A stretch of 41,465 nucleotides of DNA from Paramacrobiotus richtersi. Taxonomy: Eukaryota; Tardigrada; Eutardigrada; Parachela; Macrobiotidae. Location: NCBI GenBank assembly GCA_034698045.1, contig JAQGAU010000100.1, positions 1 through 41,465 on the forward strand, written 5' to 3'. Shown here in pieces: positions 31,021 to 40,169 of this stretch; the stretch's first letter is position 1, and each line of letters opens with the position of its first letter. The notes below the pieces were generated by a model that worked only from the letters and a program-made list of their open reading frames with translations, was not told the DNA's origin and ran no database searches. The position numbers were made by a program, and so were the translations under genes.

Positions 31021-31260
31021 GGCGTTCACATCACCATTCCTGATGAACCGACGTCAGAGGAGATACCGGAATCAAAGACAAAACCGACCCATGCGAAAAT
31101 GCGAATGCACTTCTCACCTTCGCCAAGCCGTCCCGGAAGTCCTCAAGAAGAACCTTCAAAACAGCTCACCTTCGATGAAGTTGACGAGATGTTGAGGAGA
31201 GTGGGAGCGGCATTCCCACCTGGTACTTCGGATTATCGACCACTTACCGGAAGAGTTTGA
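31021..31260 (+). pseudogene. Plus-strand homologue of the antisense frame
   Basis: It reads a Ser/Pro-rich peptide with SPSPSRPGSPQEEPSKQ and then LTFDEVDEMLRRVGAAFPPG. The latter aligns with MTYQQMDAALRLVPPSTHLF of the antisense frame at 30024-30752, and the preceding VVPLQYICLETSSTAKPAF (other frame, from 30968) with VVPLYLITQAPTSTIPVEQ. The frame changes near 31020 and ends at a TGA at 31258, overlapping the next frame. Unknown function. Confidence 0.4.
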
Positions 31261-31772
31261 ACCGACGATGGAAGAGATATGGGAATAGGTACACAAGACA
31301 AAACCTCGTCTTTCGTCGTATTACTCGTAAGCAGTACGATTTGGCAATGCAAGATGCCATCGAAGAGGCGTTCTTGGTGGCAGTGTACCATCATGATGAC
31401 GATCAACCTCGATTTTGGAGACCTTCCCGACTCCAATCAAACATAGAGGGACTTACTGTGCCAGCTTCGAGGTTCTGGACTAACGCAGTGTTCTACGCCA
31501 TCTATGAGAGAGGCAACCCAGCGGGATCCACACGAGATGATATCATCTAGTTTATCCGGGCGATACATCAAGGCATCGGCATGTATTATGACGTGTTGAT
31601 GTTCACCGACCAATCTTTGGAGAGACTCCAGCAAACGGGCCGAATTGTGACTGGAGATGACGTGACGTTCCGGTTACACCCTAACTGGCAAACAGCACCA
31701 CCACTAGATTCAGCATACAGACGAGCCGCAGCACAGAATACACAGTTTTCACAAAACCCCGTGATAAACTAG
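31257..31772 (+). pseudogene. Unknown accessory protein of the retroelement
   Basis: One frame with a single in-frame TAG (31548) encodes about 170 residues: a basic start (RRWKRYGNRYTRQNLVFRR), an acidic-helical middle (QYDLAMQDAIEEAFLVAVYH), RFWTNAVFYAIYERGNP, and after the stop FIRAIHQGIGMYYDVLMFTD and LERLQQTGRIVTGDDVTF. Aromatic-rich helices suggest a folded domain. No family recognised; a capsid-like helical domain or an env-position protein are both conceivable, but no signal peptide or membrane segment is visible. Confidence 0.35.
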
Positions 31773-31787
31773 GCGCAGCCTGGTCTA

Positions 31788-31819
31788 CACAGTTTTCACC
31801 ACACCCCGTGAAGACTGTG
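31788..31819. repeat. 12-bp-stem hairpin, half of a 24-bp direct repeat
   Basis: CACAGTTTTCAC (31788-31799) pairs with GTGAAGACTGTG (31808-31819), with one G-T wobble and an 8-base loop. The 24-mer at 31788-31811 repeats 31741-31764 with two differences. It lies just after the stop of the preceding frame. Confidence 0.65.
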
Positions 31820-31904
31820 TGGAATAACCAGTTACCCGCGGATGTTTTTTGTTGTCTTTATAGGCGTGTTTTGGCAGGACATTGCGTTCAATACGCGAAC
31901 TACA

Positions 31905-32761
31905 ATGGCGAAGGAGCGAAAGCATTACGAGCAGTCGGACCAAACATGCGACGGATGTACGAAGAATGACCGACTGAAGTGTGTCAATTGCATACAAGAG
32001 TTGTGTCAAACTTGTGACGAATGGCTCCCCGAATACGTGGAGCACGCACTACATGGGAATCCCGCCGCGCGGAAGTCATCCGTAAACAGTACTGGCACTC
32101 ACCGAGGATGCCTGTCGAAAAGCAGATAAGGATCAGGGCATTCTACAATATCCAGATGAGGATTGCACACTCGACCAGTCAATGGCAACGAGTGGCACCG
32201 CCACCGTTACCTGCAGCGACGGAAACAACTGAGACAACTGTTCAGAGCAATACCCGCGTAGAACTGGTTGTCCAGCCGCCCGTAGCAGCACCGGTAAAAC
32301 CAAGTTCCGGACACCGAGAACCGGACCCACCTCGCGAACCAGATAGTCGCAGTGGAAGTACCAAACGGACGCCTTCCAGCACCAAATGTGACAGTAGTGG
32401 GAAGTCAGTATCCCACAGTCAGCGTGCACCGTCGCGGGAAATACACCTCTCGCACGGACGCAGTGACCCTGCTCGTCAACGTTCATCACCAGATAATAAC
32501 AGGAAGAAGGTGACAGCCGAAACCATACCCATTGGAGACAATCGACCATCCATTTCAGCTGATACCAGTCGCACAACGCGAAGTACCGGAACTAGTCAGA
32601 AACACCCCTCTGACAGTCTTGGGAAAGCAACGAAGACGATCACCCGAGCCAAGTTCGGATTCCGACCTGAAACAAATCAGGACCCGTCTCCAGAACGACC
32701 ACATGCATTACCATCGGTAATTGAGATACCACAAGGACCGTACCTGCACAAACAAATGTAG
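31905..32761 (+). pseudogene. Zinc-finger-like accessory protein with disordered tail
   Basis: ATG at 31905 encodes a compact Cys module (QTCDGCTKNDRLKCVNCIQE, then LCQTCDEW...VEHALH): C-x2-C-x7-C-x2-C-x4-C-x2-C followed by a late His pair. This resembles ZZ-type or B-box-like fingers (the R-x-KC-x2-C...LC-x2-C order fits ZZ best). After a frameshift near 32070 the protein continues as RKQYWHSPRMPVEKQIRIRA, FYNIQMRIAHSTSQWQ and then about 190 residues of Ser/Pro/Thr-rich disorder (PVAAPVKPSSGHREPDPPRE). Such a finger is not a standard part of Ty3/gypsy elements. Possible role in nucleic-acid or host-protein binding is inference. Confidence 0.45.
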
Positions 32762-32764
32762 GAT

Positions 32765-33275
32765 AACCGGCAATACCCCGCCGCGGATCACACATAGATG
32801 GTGCTCAACAGACAACGCCCTACTCGACCAAAACCCGGTTGATGAGGAAGAGCTACCGCACGTTCCTATACCGTACGTCCCCATCCCTTTGGACGATCTC
32901 CCGTTCCAGATGTTGAACATGCATAGCCAGGAAGCATTCCCTGATGCACCGGAGTTTGGGCACATTTCACTGACAGCCACTGACTTGGAAGTTAACTTCA
33001 AATTTCGGTCAGTATCGGTGGAAGCTGCCTTGATCTGCAACATCCTCGACATCAGAAACCTGGCAGATCGGAATTTCGTACAGATGATGATGGCCAAACA
33101 GCACTGGACTTCGCTCCATACGAATGGATATTTCTACTTGGCCGATGAGATATACGAACGTAAGGCGGCCGAGTTCCTGAAAAAGCCGCATTTTCTCTAC
33201 GAGAGTGTGCGACCAAACGGGCTTGCCAGTGAATTCGCATTACTAAATCCAATGTGCCAGCAACAGTTGCCATAA
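32765..33275 (+). pseudogene. Continuation or separate accessory protein, unknown fold
   Basis: Overlapping the end of the previous frame, this one reads HVPIPYVPIPLDDLPFQMLN, EFGHISLTATDLEVNFKFRS, VSVEAALICNILDIRNLADR, FVQMMMAKQHWTSLHTNGYF and YLADEIYERKAAEFLKKPHF, ending at 33275. It reads as a globular mixed alpha/beta domain of about 150 residues. A one-base frameshift near 32765 probably separates it from the disordered tail upstream, so both may have been one protein with a C-terminal globular domain. No family recognised. Confidence 0.35.
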
Positions 33276-33323
33276 ATATGACTCCTTTGTGTTCTTTGAT
33301 CTGTTGCATTTAGTAAACCTACA

Positions 33324-33527
33324 ATGACATCATTACATTACACCTTGTTGCGGATCCGTGTCCCATTCCGTAGAATGTCCCACGAAACGTTCTCCCAGTT
33401 GAACCTGTCTGGACACGAGTCAACTATCCAACATCTGGCCATGTTCGTGTTAACAGATGCACATCCTCTACATCCAGAGCAGGCCGGTAGAAATATAATC
33501 GCGTGTCCAGCGAATTTATATGTCTAG
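33324..33527 (+). other. Last small frame before the presumed 3' LTR
   Basis: 67 codons (VPFRRMSHETFSQLNLSGHE, IQHLAMFVLTDAHPLHPEQA) ending at TAG 33525, immediately before a purine-rich tract. It may be the C-terminal piece of the preceding accessory protein after a frameshift. No domain recognised. Confidence 0.25.
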
Positions 33528-33885
33528 TAGGGGAGTATGTTACTGGGGTTTACTGTACAACTGTACATACTGTACTAGTATACAATGTTAATCTGCGATC
33601 ACCTCAGAAGTAAAACCACTGAGTATTCATAAGGAAAATCTAGAAGTCCTACTTGGATGATCAAAGTCGTGTTAATGAGAAACGAATCAAGGCGGCATTA
33701 AATTCTCTAAAATCTAAACCGTATCACGGAAAAGCGAATTTAGGTGGCGGGCCGGAGGGTAGAGTTCGCCATACTGGAGGGGGAGTATTGGGCCATTTTG
33801 GGCCTTGGCACATACGACGGCTAAATTTAATCCATACGGGCAAACCTTCAACAAGAGTGTCGAACCCTGACGCCCGTCCCATGAT
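33528..33885 (+). other. Candidate polypurine tract and 3' LTR remnant
   Basis: TAGTAGGGGAGTA (33526-33538) followed by TGTTACTGGGGTTTAC has the form of a polypurine tract and LTR start (TG). The following 340 bp contain palindromic TACTGTACAACTGTACATAC and no frame. Because no second copy is in the window, the LTR identity is unproven; its right edge would be close to the kinase stop at 33886. Confidence 0.3.
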
Positions 33886-36800
33886 CTAACTCTTCGGTAA
33901 ATTCGCTGATGATCTGCCCTCGGAAATTGCCATTAGCCAACAGCCGTTGAACAAGTCTTCCAAAAGCTTCGCTGGGTCGCACGGGGTGCATATCTGATTT
34001 TCATCTGATCCATCATCCTGGGCGGAAGGCATGTATCCCTGACTGATGTCATCGATATTCGGGTTTCCATCATACGACAACTGTTCCAAGACCAGTGAGG
34101 CTGTTGCTCGATCCTTGCAGGCTTGCACCAGACAGAGCTGAATTATATCCCTTATATTCCGGTCAATCAACTGGGAGACAAACGGATGGTATCCCAGGGA
34201 CAAGTTGAAAAGAAATGCATCGGCCGAAAAGTCCTGCCGTTCTATTTCGCGTGTTTCCAAAACACCTTCTGAATTTGCAACCGTTTTCCAAAACAGTCGC
34301 TTTTTGATCCCTGCACAGCAGTTGGCCAAGTCAAGAACGACGCATCCGAGACTCCACAGATCGGTGGGAAATCCAATATCCTCGTGCTCGTTCCCAAATA
34401 ACTGCATGACCATTTCTGGCGACATATACGGTCCAGTTCCCGCTATATCTTTCCTTTCTGGCTGAGAGCAGTCCCCACGAATGCGTACTGCACCATCAAG
34501 ATCTCCGATACGTAACATACGGTTTCCAGTATCACCAGTTGCTCTGCTCATGAAAACGTTGCCGGGTTTCAAGTCTCCGTGAACGAATTCATTCTCATGC
34601 AAGTAGTAAATCCCGGTTGCTAACTGCATGGCGTAATTGAGGACTGCTTCCACTGATAGACTGCAGACTCCTGTTTGGCATTGTGTAATGAGTGAATCCA
34701 GATCACCACCTGAAAAGTAAAGCGACGGTTATTTCATGCATCTCGGTTGCGCAGTGTTCTGTAACCTGTTTCTCAAGTAAATTAAGTGCTTCACAACAGA
34801 ATTATTGAATGCCATACGTCACGCAATTAGACGCCACATCGCCCGCTTCGCTGCTCATTACCTTCGCAGTAATCCATCATGAATTCGATTTCTGCTCCTT
34901 TCAGAAGCTTCCATACGGTAACCTTGTGGTAAGTTACCAAATGTGGATGTTTCAGAGACAGTAGTTTCCCCCATTGTTCCCTCGCTTTTACCCAGCGGCC
35001 GTCCTGCCTTATTTGCTTGATTTTAGTGTTTCTCAGAGTCAACACTTTTACGGCAACTGTACCACTGCCTTTATAATTAAATAATTCGGTAATAGTTGCC
35101 TTATACACATTACCATGCGCTCCTTGTCCGACAAAATCTTTCCAAAAAGAGTACTCATATCTGCATTTATGTCCAATTTCCTCCAACATTTGGCGATGAC
35201 AGGCGGAAGTGTCTTCTTCGACGCCTCCATGTTGAAAGTTATCAATCCAGGTACTTCCATAGGTGTCAGTCTCAAGTGCTACCAGTTTATTGACAACCTC
35301 TTCCGCTGTCGGTCTTCCGCCGGTCGACCTGCGCAAGCAATGAGCAAAAATCTGGCAGAAATCTCTGGGGATAAAATTAGAGCTGTATGACTCGAACAGA
35401 GATCTGGTATTCAATCCCATTTTTTTCATTCTAACAGTCCAACGCCGGGATTGAAATTTTGCCATCGTGCGAAATTTATCAAAAGAGTGATCTGCCAAAT
35501 CTTGCATTAGTTGCCCCAGGCCTTCTATCTCTCCAGTAATTGCCATCTTTCGTGATGCATCAAAGGTGTGCGCTGCCAAAAATTCCATAATTTTTCCCAG
35601 GCTCCATATGTCTGCTTTTCGACCATCAAACCGCACACTCTGGCTTGGCACAGAAACTAGGCATGATTGATGATATCCAGAACCGCGCGCATCCATGACT
35701 GATTCTGTGGTACAAGAAACGGCTTTCTGTTGGAAATACTCCGACATGAAATTGTCTAGTATTTCAGCGGGTGTTTTCAGGAGCTTTTCTACATATTCCG
35801 CTTCATTGTCCTGAGTAAACAGAAGTGCACAAAGCTCTTGTGCTTTCGCAATGTCCATGCCAGAAATATACCAAAATTGTAACAGAATATCATATGAGTG
35901 TCGAAAGACTTCCACGTGCCCGGCGTCTAAAGCAAAGTTTATACCCCTCGAACCAAATCCATCGTCGAGAAAACGACGAAACCTATCCTGCGGCTCTTGT
36001 ACCATGCCCTCACGGTGCATTTGTCCACAATAACCATACAAACAAACTAACTTCTCCGTCACTGCAATCAGTTCTTTCCCGTAAGTATCCATGTCAAACT
36101 TGGTGGCTATCTGTTTTTGCTTCATGTGCAAGGCCGAAAAGTAGGGGTCATCTTGGAGGAAAGAGGCTGCATCTTTGATGATCATCAGCTGTTCCGGTGC
36201 CATCCAAATTTCATTGGCATACCATTGCTGTATAAATTTTGTGTACGAAGGTAGGAAATTATCCAAACCGCATAAGCGAAGACGGAGATTGTTTTCCGAT
36301 GACTTGTCCACGAGAATGTTGCTCAATTTTAAACCGCCGTGAGCGATATTGTTCTTATGGAGATAGGATAAACCGTTAGCTATCTGCTTGGAAAAATCAA
36401 ATAGTGTCTTCACATGGAGTGTCCTATTGGCGCCGGCCATTTGGTTCAGCATATTTCGCAAATCAGAACCTGCAAGATAAATAGTTTTGAAGTATCTTAA
36501 TGTTTCACCGCAACCGGCACGGTCGTAATAATTATTTGAAGCCAGTATGCATCTACGGATATGTCGGCTTTCAGTTTTTCACCGTCCACCTACCCGCGTC
36601 CACCTACCCTTTGTCCACTAGGAAAATTTTCTCTTGTACAGTCTGTAAGCCTCGAACAACTTTACAAGCCAATAATATTTCCAGTATGGATCCACTGCAT
36701 CAAAACTACTGGACATTACCGTCAGACATGTGTGACACTTTCGTCCTCGAGCTGATAATCATTTCTGCGGTAGGGAGAATTGCTTTCATTATACTGAACG

Positions 36801-38007
36801 CTGCTCAACGCCCTATCTTTCCCAAAATGTTAGTGATTAGGGCTCATACGCCTACTATGTCTTTTTTAACCAAATATAGAGCAGTCGATGGTACGCCTCA
36901 TCGTTTTTCAGGTTCTCTATGAAAAGCCGCAATACCCCTTTATGCTGACAAGCTGTCAGTGACCGCTGTACCCTCTTTGTCAGTTCCACAGATACTGCAC
37001 TACAATAGCCATCGCCACATGCCTTAATGTAATAAACAGGGGTACTTCCGGAAGTTTAGCCGAGTGCTGGTCGTCGATCGTAGCGCAGGCAATAAAATTG
37101 ACAGCAATGGCTGAAGAGGATTATAAGTTTGTTTGGGGGTTGATAACAGCTTTTTTTCTACCTGAGAACCTCAAGTAGAAAAAAAATGCTGTTATCAACC
37201 ACCAAACAGGCGAGATCACGTTTTGTCATGATTAAATTTCTTATAGAAATCAAATGGCGAAAGTAAACAGTTACTGTAAACTGCAGGCTAAAGGAGCCAG
37301 CCTAGCCATTTAGCCAGCTCGAATATATAGCCGGCTGCGAATTGTAGCCAGTCGTGGTTAGCCGTTAAGCCAATAAGTCAGCCCGTGCCATTTCCATCTT
37401 ACAGAACATATAAAAGTGGAGAAAGGCCGCTGTCGACAGCATGCCACCAGTGCGGCCCACCACTTGACCCAACTGGAGAACTTTCGCCAACTCACGAGAA
37501 ATGCTGAACTAGCCTATGCCGATTTAGCTGACTAGAAGCATCAGATAGTTTCCGATGGCTTATTCATTTTAGCCAGCCTGACTGAAAAATATTAATTCGC
37601 AGCAGATTAAAATGCATACCATCACTGTAATCCATAGCGAATTCCAGCTTGATGCGACCGCTCTGTGCTCCAGGATGCTCGAATTTCATGGCAATTTGGT
37701 GGTATGCTACCACGTTTTCATGATACAGTTTAGTTAAATCTTCCCACCGCTTTAGCACATCCGGATTCGTTAACTGCGCTGCCTCCCTTTTGGAAAAATC
37801 AACACTGAATCTTTTAACAGTCAAGAAGCTTTCGCCAAAGCGTCCCGGCTCCGTTATTCTTGCGCGAAATGTCATGGACTCACTTGCCCATGGGATTGCC
37901 AACCTGTCATTCTCTCCATATGCATACCGAATATCCGAACCAATGACCAGGGAATTTTCCATACTGATTTTGCTGCCGCCCGCGTTCTCAGTTGGTCCAG
38001 AACCCAA
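33886..38007 (-). CDS. Tandem-kinase protein, copy 2 (pseudokinase + kinase), three exons
   Basis: Exons (minus): up to 37620, then 36469-34862 and 34709-33886; introns of 1150 and 152 bp are at the same places and phase as in copy 1. The codon aligned with the ATG of copy 1 is ATT (38011-38013); the first in-frame ATG is at 37962, giving 924 residues. Domain 1: KRFSVDF beta3 strand, HGGLKLSN (catalytic Asp is Gly), GLDNF, WMAPE, then a long insert before DIWSLG. Domain 2: GQGAHGNVY loop, VAVK, HGDLKPGNVF, IGDLDGA, GTGPYMSPE, DLWSLG. Key Lys, Asp and Asn are retained. Unlike copy 1 it has a C-terminal tail of about 55 residues after the kinase fold (acidic, then a hydrophobic stretch LLEDLFNGCWLMAI). 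The catalytic-loop region is strikingly similar to copy 1 even at synonymous sites. It may be functional or a recent pseudogene. Confidence 0.78.
36686..36880 (+). pseudogene. Receptor TM1-like exon relic inside kinase intron
   Basis: Plus-strand frame MDPLHQNYWTLPSDMCDTFV followed by LELIIISAVGRIAFIILNAA and QRPIFPKMLVI. The hydrophobic stretch with Gly-Arg-Ile in place of Gly-Asn-Val aligns with TM1 of the receptor exon at 3942-4141 (IWMVISTTGNVINIFLL). It lies antisense within intron 1 of kinase copy 2. Weakly similar sequence is present at the same place in copy 1 (about 12100-12250). Confidence 0.3.
36959..37030 (-). pseudogene. Relic of the intronic cysteine-rich frame
   Basis: The minus strand reads GGCATGTGGCGATGGC...GCAGTATCTGTGGAACTGAC, aligned with GGCGTGTGCCGATGGC...CAGTACAGTGCCTGTGGAACTGAC of the frame at 12285-12575. 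The peptide would be ACGDG...CSICGTD, but a one-base gap shifts the frame. Confidence 0.5.
37131..37207. repeat. Hairpin with ~31-33-bp arms, 13-base loop
   Basis: Left arm GTTTGGGGGTTGATAACAGC + TTTTTTTCTAC (37131-37161); right arm GTAGAAAAAAAATGCTGTTA + TCAACCACCAAAC (37175-37207). The arms pair with one mismatch and a two-base bulge. It is located in intron 1 of kinase copy 2 and absent from copy 1, so it was inserted after duplication or lost from copy 1. Confidence 0.75.
37265..37400. repeat. Degenerate TAGCCAGC-type repeats
   Basis: Six to seven occurrences of TAGCCAGC / TAGCCGGC / TAGCCATT spaced 10-25 bp apart. A few more (TTAGCCAGCC near 37570) flank the exon. Low-copy, irregular. 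Confidence 0.4.
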
Positions 38008-38013
38008 TGAAAT

Positions 38014-38087
38014 GCTGCGTTATTGCCCGTATACGGCAAGCTCGTATGCAGTTTCTGATCTAGCCAAAAGCACGGAGAACAGTTGAC
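38014..38087 (-). other. 5' leader exon part of kinase copy 2
   Basis: 74 nt after a TTTGCAG acceptor, homologous to 13804-13877 of copy 1 and of equal length. It includes an in-frame TAA close to the lost start codon, so no upstream in-frame extension is possible. Confidence 0.45.
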
Positions 38088-40049
38088 CTGCAAACAACGG
38101 ATAAATAAATTTTTGTCTAAAGGCAGATTATGTATTTATAATCATCTCTTTGGCAATGTAATCATATAAAAAGCATTGTTAAATTTATTGCAACCAATGT
38201 GCACCTGCTGATAAGATATCGAAACGTTGTCAGAGTTGCAAATGATACTTCCTGTTGTGATCATGAGTAATAAATCTGGTTGAGATTATCTGTACTTGGA
38301 AAGGTTGAGCATCTTGTTGATACCGACGTCCTGACTCACAGTCAATCATTGCTGAATCACTTTTCACTGCCATGAAATTGTATGGCTTAATAGTTACATT
38401 CAGCTCAAGGTTATGTGCACCAGTTTTCCATTTAAAATGGAAATTGTGAAGTCGAATTCCATTCAGTTTTGATACTTGTTGCATTTTTATTGATAAGTTG
38501 ATAATTAGTTGAGTGTGCAACATTTCCAGTTATTTGCTTTTGTGAGACAATCGACGGAAGCGTAGCGAAGGTCCTCTATACTCAGCCGAAATGGGATTCG
38601 TGTTGTGTGTCGGTCGGTAAGGCACGGCAAAAAAATATAAAGGTAGTATTAAACTATGTATTAAAATTTGAGTTTGTTTGCTTCGGTCCCTTAGTGCAGC
38701 CATCGGCGGGCGCACTTACCTAGTTTAATAAAAATGTTTAGATCATCTTGCAACTGATTTTAGTTACTGCATTACTCAAAAAATTTATTATGACTGCATG
38801 TATGTACAACCTTTCGAGAACTGGTCAGAATGCAACTGAACTTTAATTCACAGAATAGTTCCGTAGCTTAACAACAACAGTTGCTTAGGGTGTATTCATA
38901 ACTGCTAACCTTATGCGATTTCGTGGAGTACAAGGTCGATACATCACAATTGCTTTCAGCAGGATCGGTGAATAGGTAAAATAATGACATTGGCCCACTT
39001 AGTTGGCACCGTTTTCAGTGCATGGTTCTCCCAGATAAATGTTTGCGAAAAATCGCCGATGCACTGAGTTACCACACCACTCTCAATCTCGCGGTGACCA
39101 GAGGTTATACATACATACACTACCATCAGGCCCAACCGCAGTCAATCGACTACCGGTAAGCAGCAACCACAACTGCGTCCGTCCTTTCCACGTTTTTTCA
39201 CACTGTTTGAGAGTTCTATCCGTTGGCAACTGACTATTTAGTCAAGGAAACAATCAAAAGGGTACTTTAAATCTGGCTAGAGAAACTTTTGCATAGCGGT
39301 ATCCGGCGAGACAATAGCGACTGAGGAAGTCCGCTTTATTAATTGTAGCAAGTTGATAAAGCGACATTTTTCTCTTTGATGCTAACGTAGTCACAGTTCG
39401 ATTTACAGACCCACTTATCGGATATTCCTCAACAACAACAACTTTATTCCTCTGGCACGATTTGGCCAGCAGGGCCATAATGATCAAAAACGGCACTTCT
39501 AGAGATCATAGTTGAGCCAAACATCCAACAAGAAAAAGGGAATCGTTACAGGAAACAGTCATATAATGCAGTCATTTTAAAGTAACCCACGGCACCGCCC
39601 CTTGGAGATTAATGAAAATTTGCGAGCTCAAATTTGGAAAAAGAATCGGAAAAGGCAAAAACAGTAATTAATACGAGTTCAGAAAACCCAGTCTCGCACA
39701 AAAACGTTCGTTGGCCACATATCTTGATTTTAGGTTTAGCAGAGCATTTTTTGTAACTGCCAATACGGGCAAATGTGTGGTTTCTCTGCGATCTCCTCTG
39801 GCTGGGAGGAAAACGCTGACAATTATTGTACATCAACTTCTCAACTCCTCACCATGCAATTGCCATCCGATCGTTGTAATTTATAAACAAAAATAAGTAT
39901 CAAGGCTGAATTAAATTGCATTGGAATTCGTGCAATCCGACCTCGATCTGCACAAGTTACAACTCTAATCGCTATTGCGACCAAAGACGAAAACAGCCAA
40001 TATACCCAGTATTTCCAGAATAGTTAACTAACACCATATAGACGTCGCC
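38088..40049. other. Kinase copy 2 upstream region, then no recognisable gene
   Basis: To about 38380 the region is homologous to that upstream of kinase copy 1 (ATATAAAAAGCATTG near 38164, CTGATAAGATATCG, TTGAGATTATCTGTAC). Beyond it no gene was recognised; the minus frame 39254-39496 and others have no domain or splice context. Confidence 0.45.
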
Positions 40050-40169
40050 TCAGCTGAAATTCTGTTTAATTGTGGGATAGTAGGTAGGCAGCGGCTCGAT
40101 GGGAACAGTTGGATAAGTTCCATATCCCGGGCCTCCACAGATGAGCGGAACTCCGGCAGGCGGTATCAT
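40050..40169 (-). other. 39-codon Pro/Gly/Tyr-rich frame
   Basis: Minus-strand ATG at 40169 reads IPPAGVPLICGGPGYGTYPT then VPIEPLPTYYPTIKQ before TGA. It looks coding in composition (Pro, Gly and Tyr spacing) but is very short, preceded by an in-frame TAA and without clear acceptor. It may be a last exon of an extracellular protein or chance. Confidence 0.15.

Larger units (their letters stand above)
21943..33650 (+). mobile_element. Degraded Ty3/gypsy-type LTR retroelement with long 3' accessory region
   Basis: Domain order on the plus strand is low-complexity gag-position frames, aspartic protease, reverse transcriptase, RNase H, integrase and GPY/F, which defines the Ty3/gypsy group. It is followed by 3.9 kb of further frames. 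The element is dead: pol alone contains at least six in-frame stops and about six frameshifts. A 3' LTR may start at TGTTACTGGGG (33538) after the purine-rich TAGTAGGGGAGTA, but no matching 5' LTR is visible, so the left boundary is arbitrary. It sits between the two kinase duplicates. Confidence 0.75.

Noticed and set aside
36920..36940. CAATACCCC and related motifs as telomeric repeats
   Set aside because: Occurrences are single and dispersed, not tandem, and do not match telomere units known to me for animals.
39254..39496. Minus frame with hydrophobic start as a secreted protein
   Set aside because: Hydrophobic region is short, no family resemblance or splice context, and length is within chance expectation.
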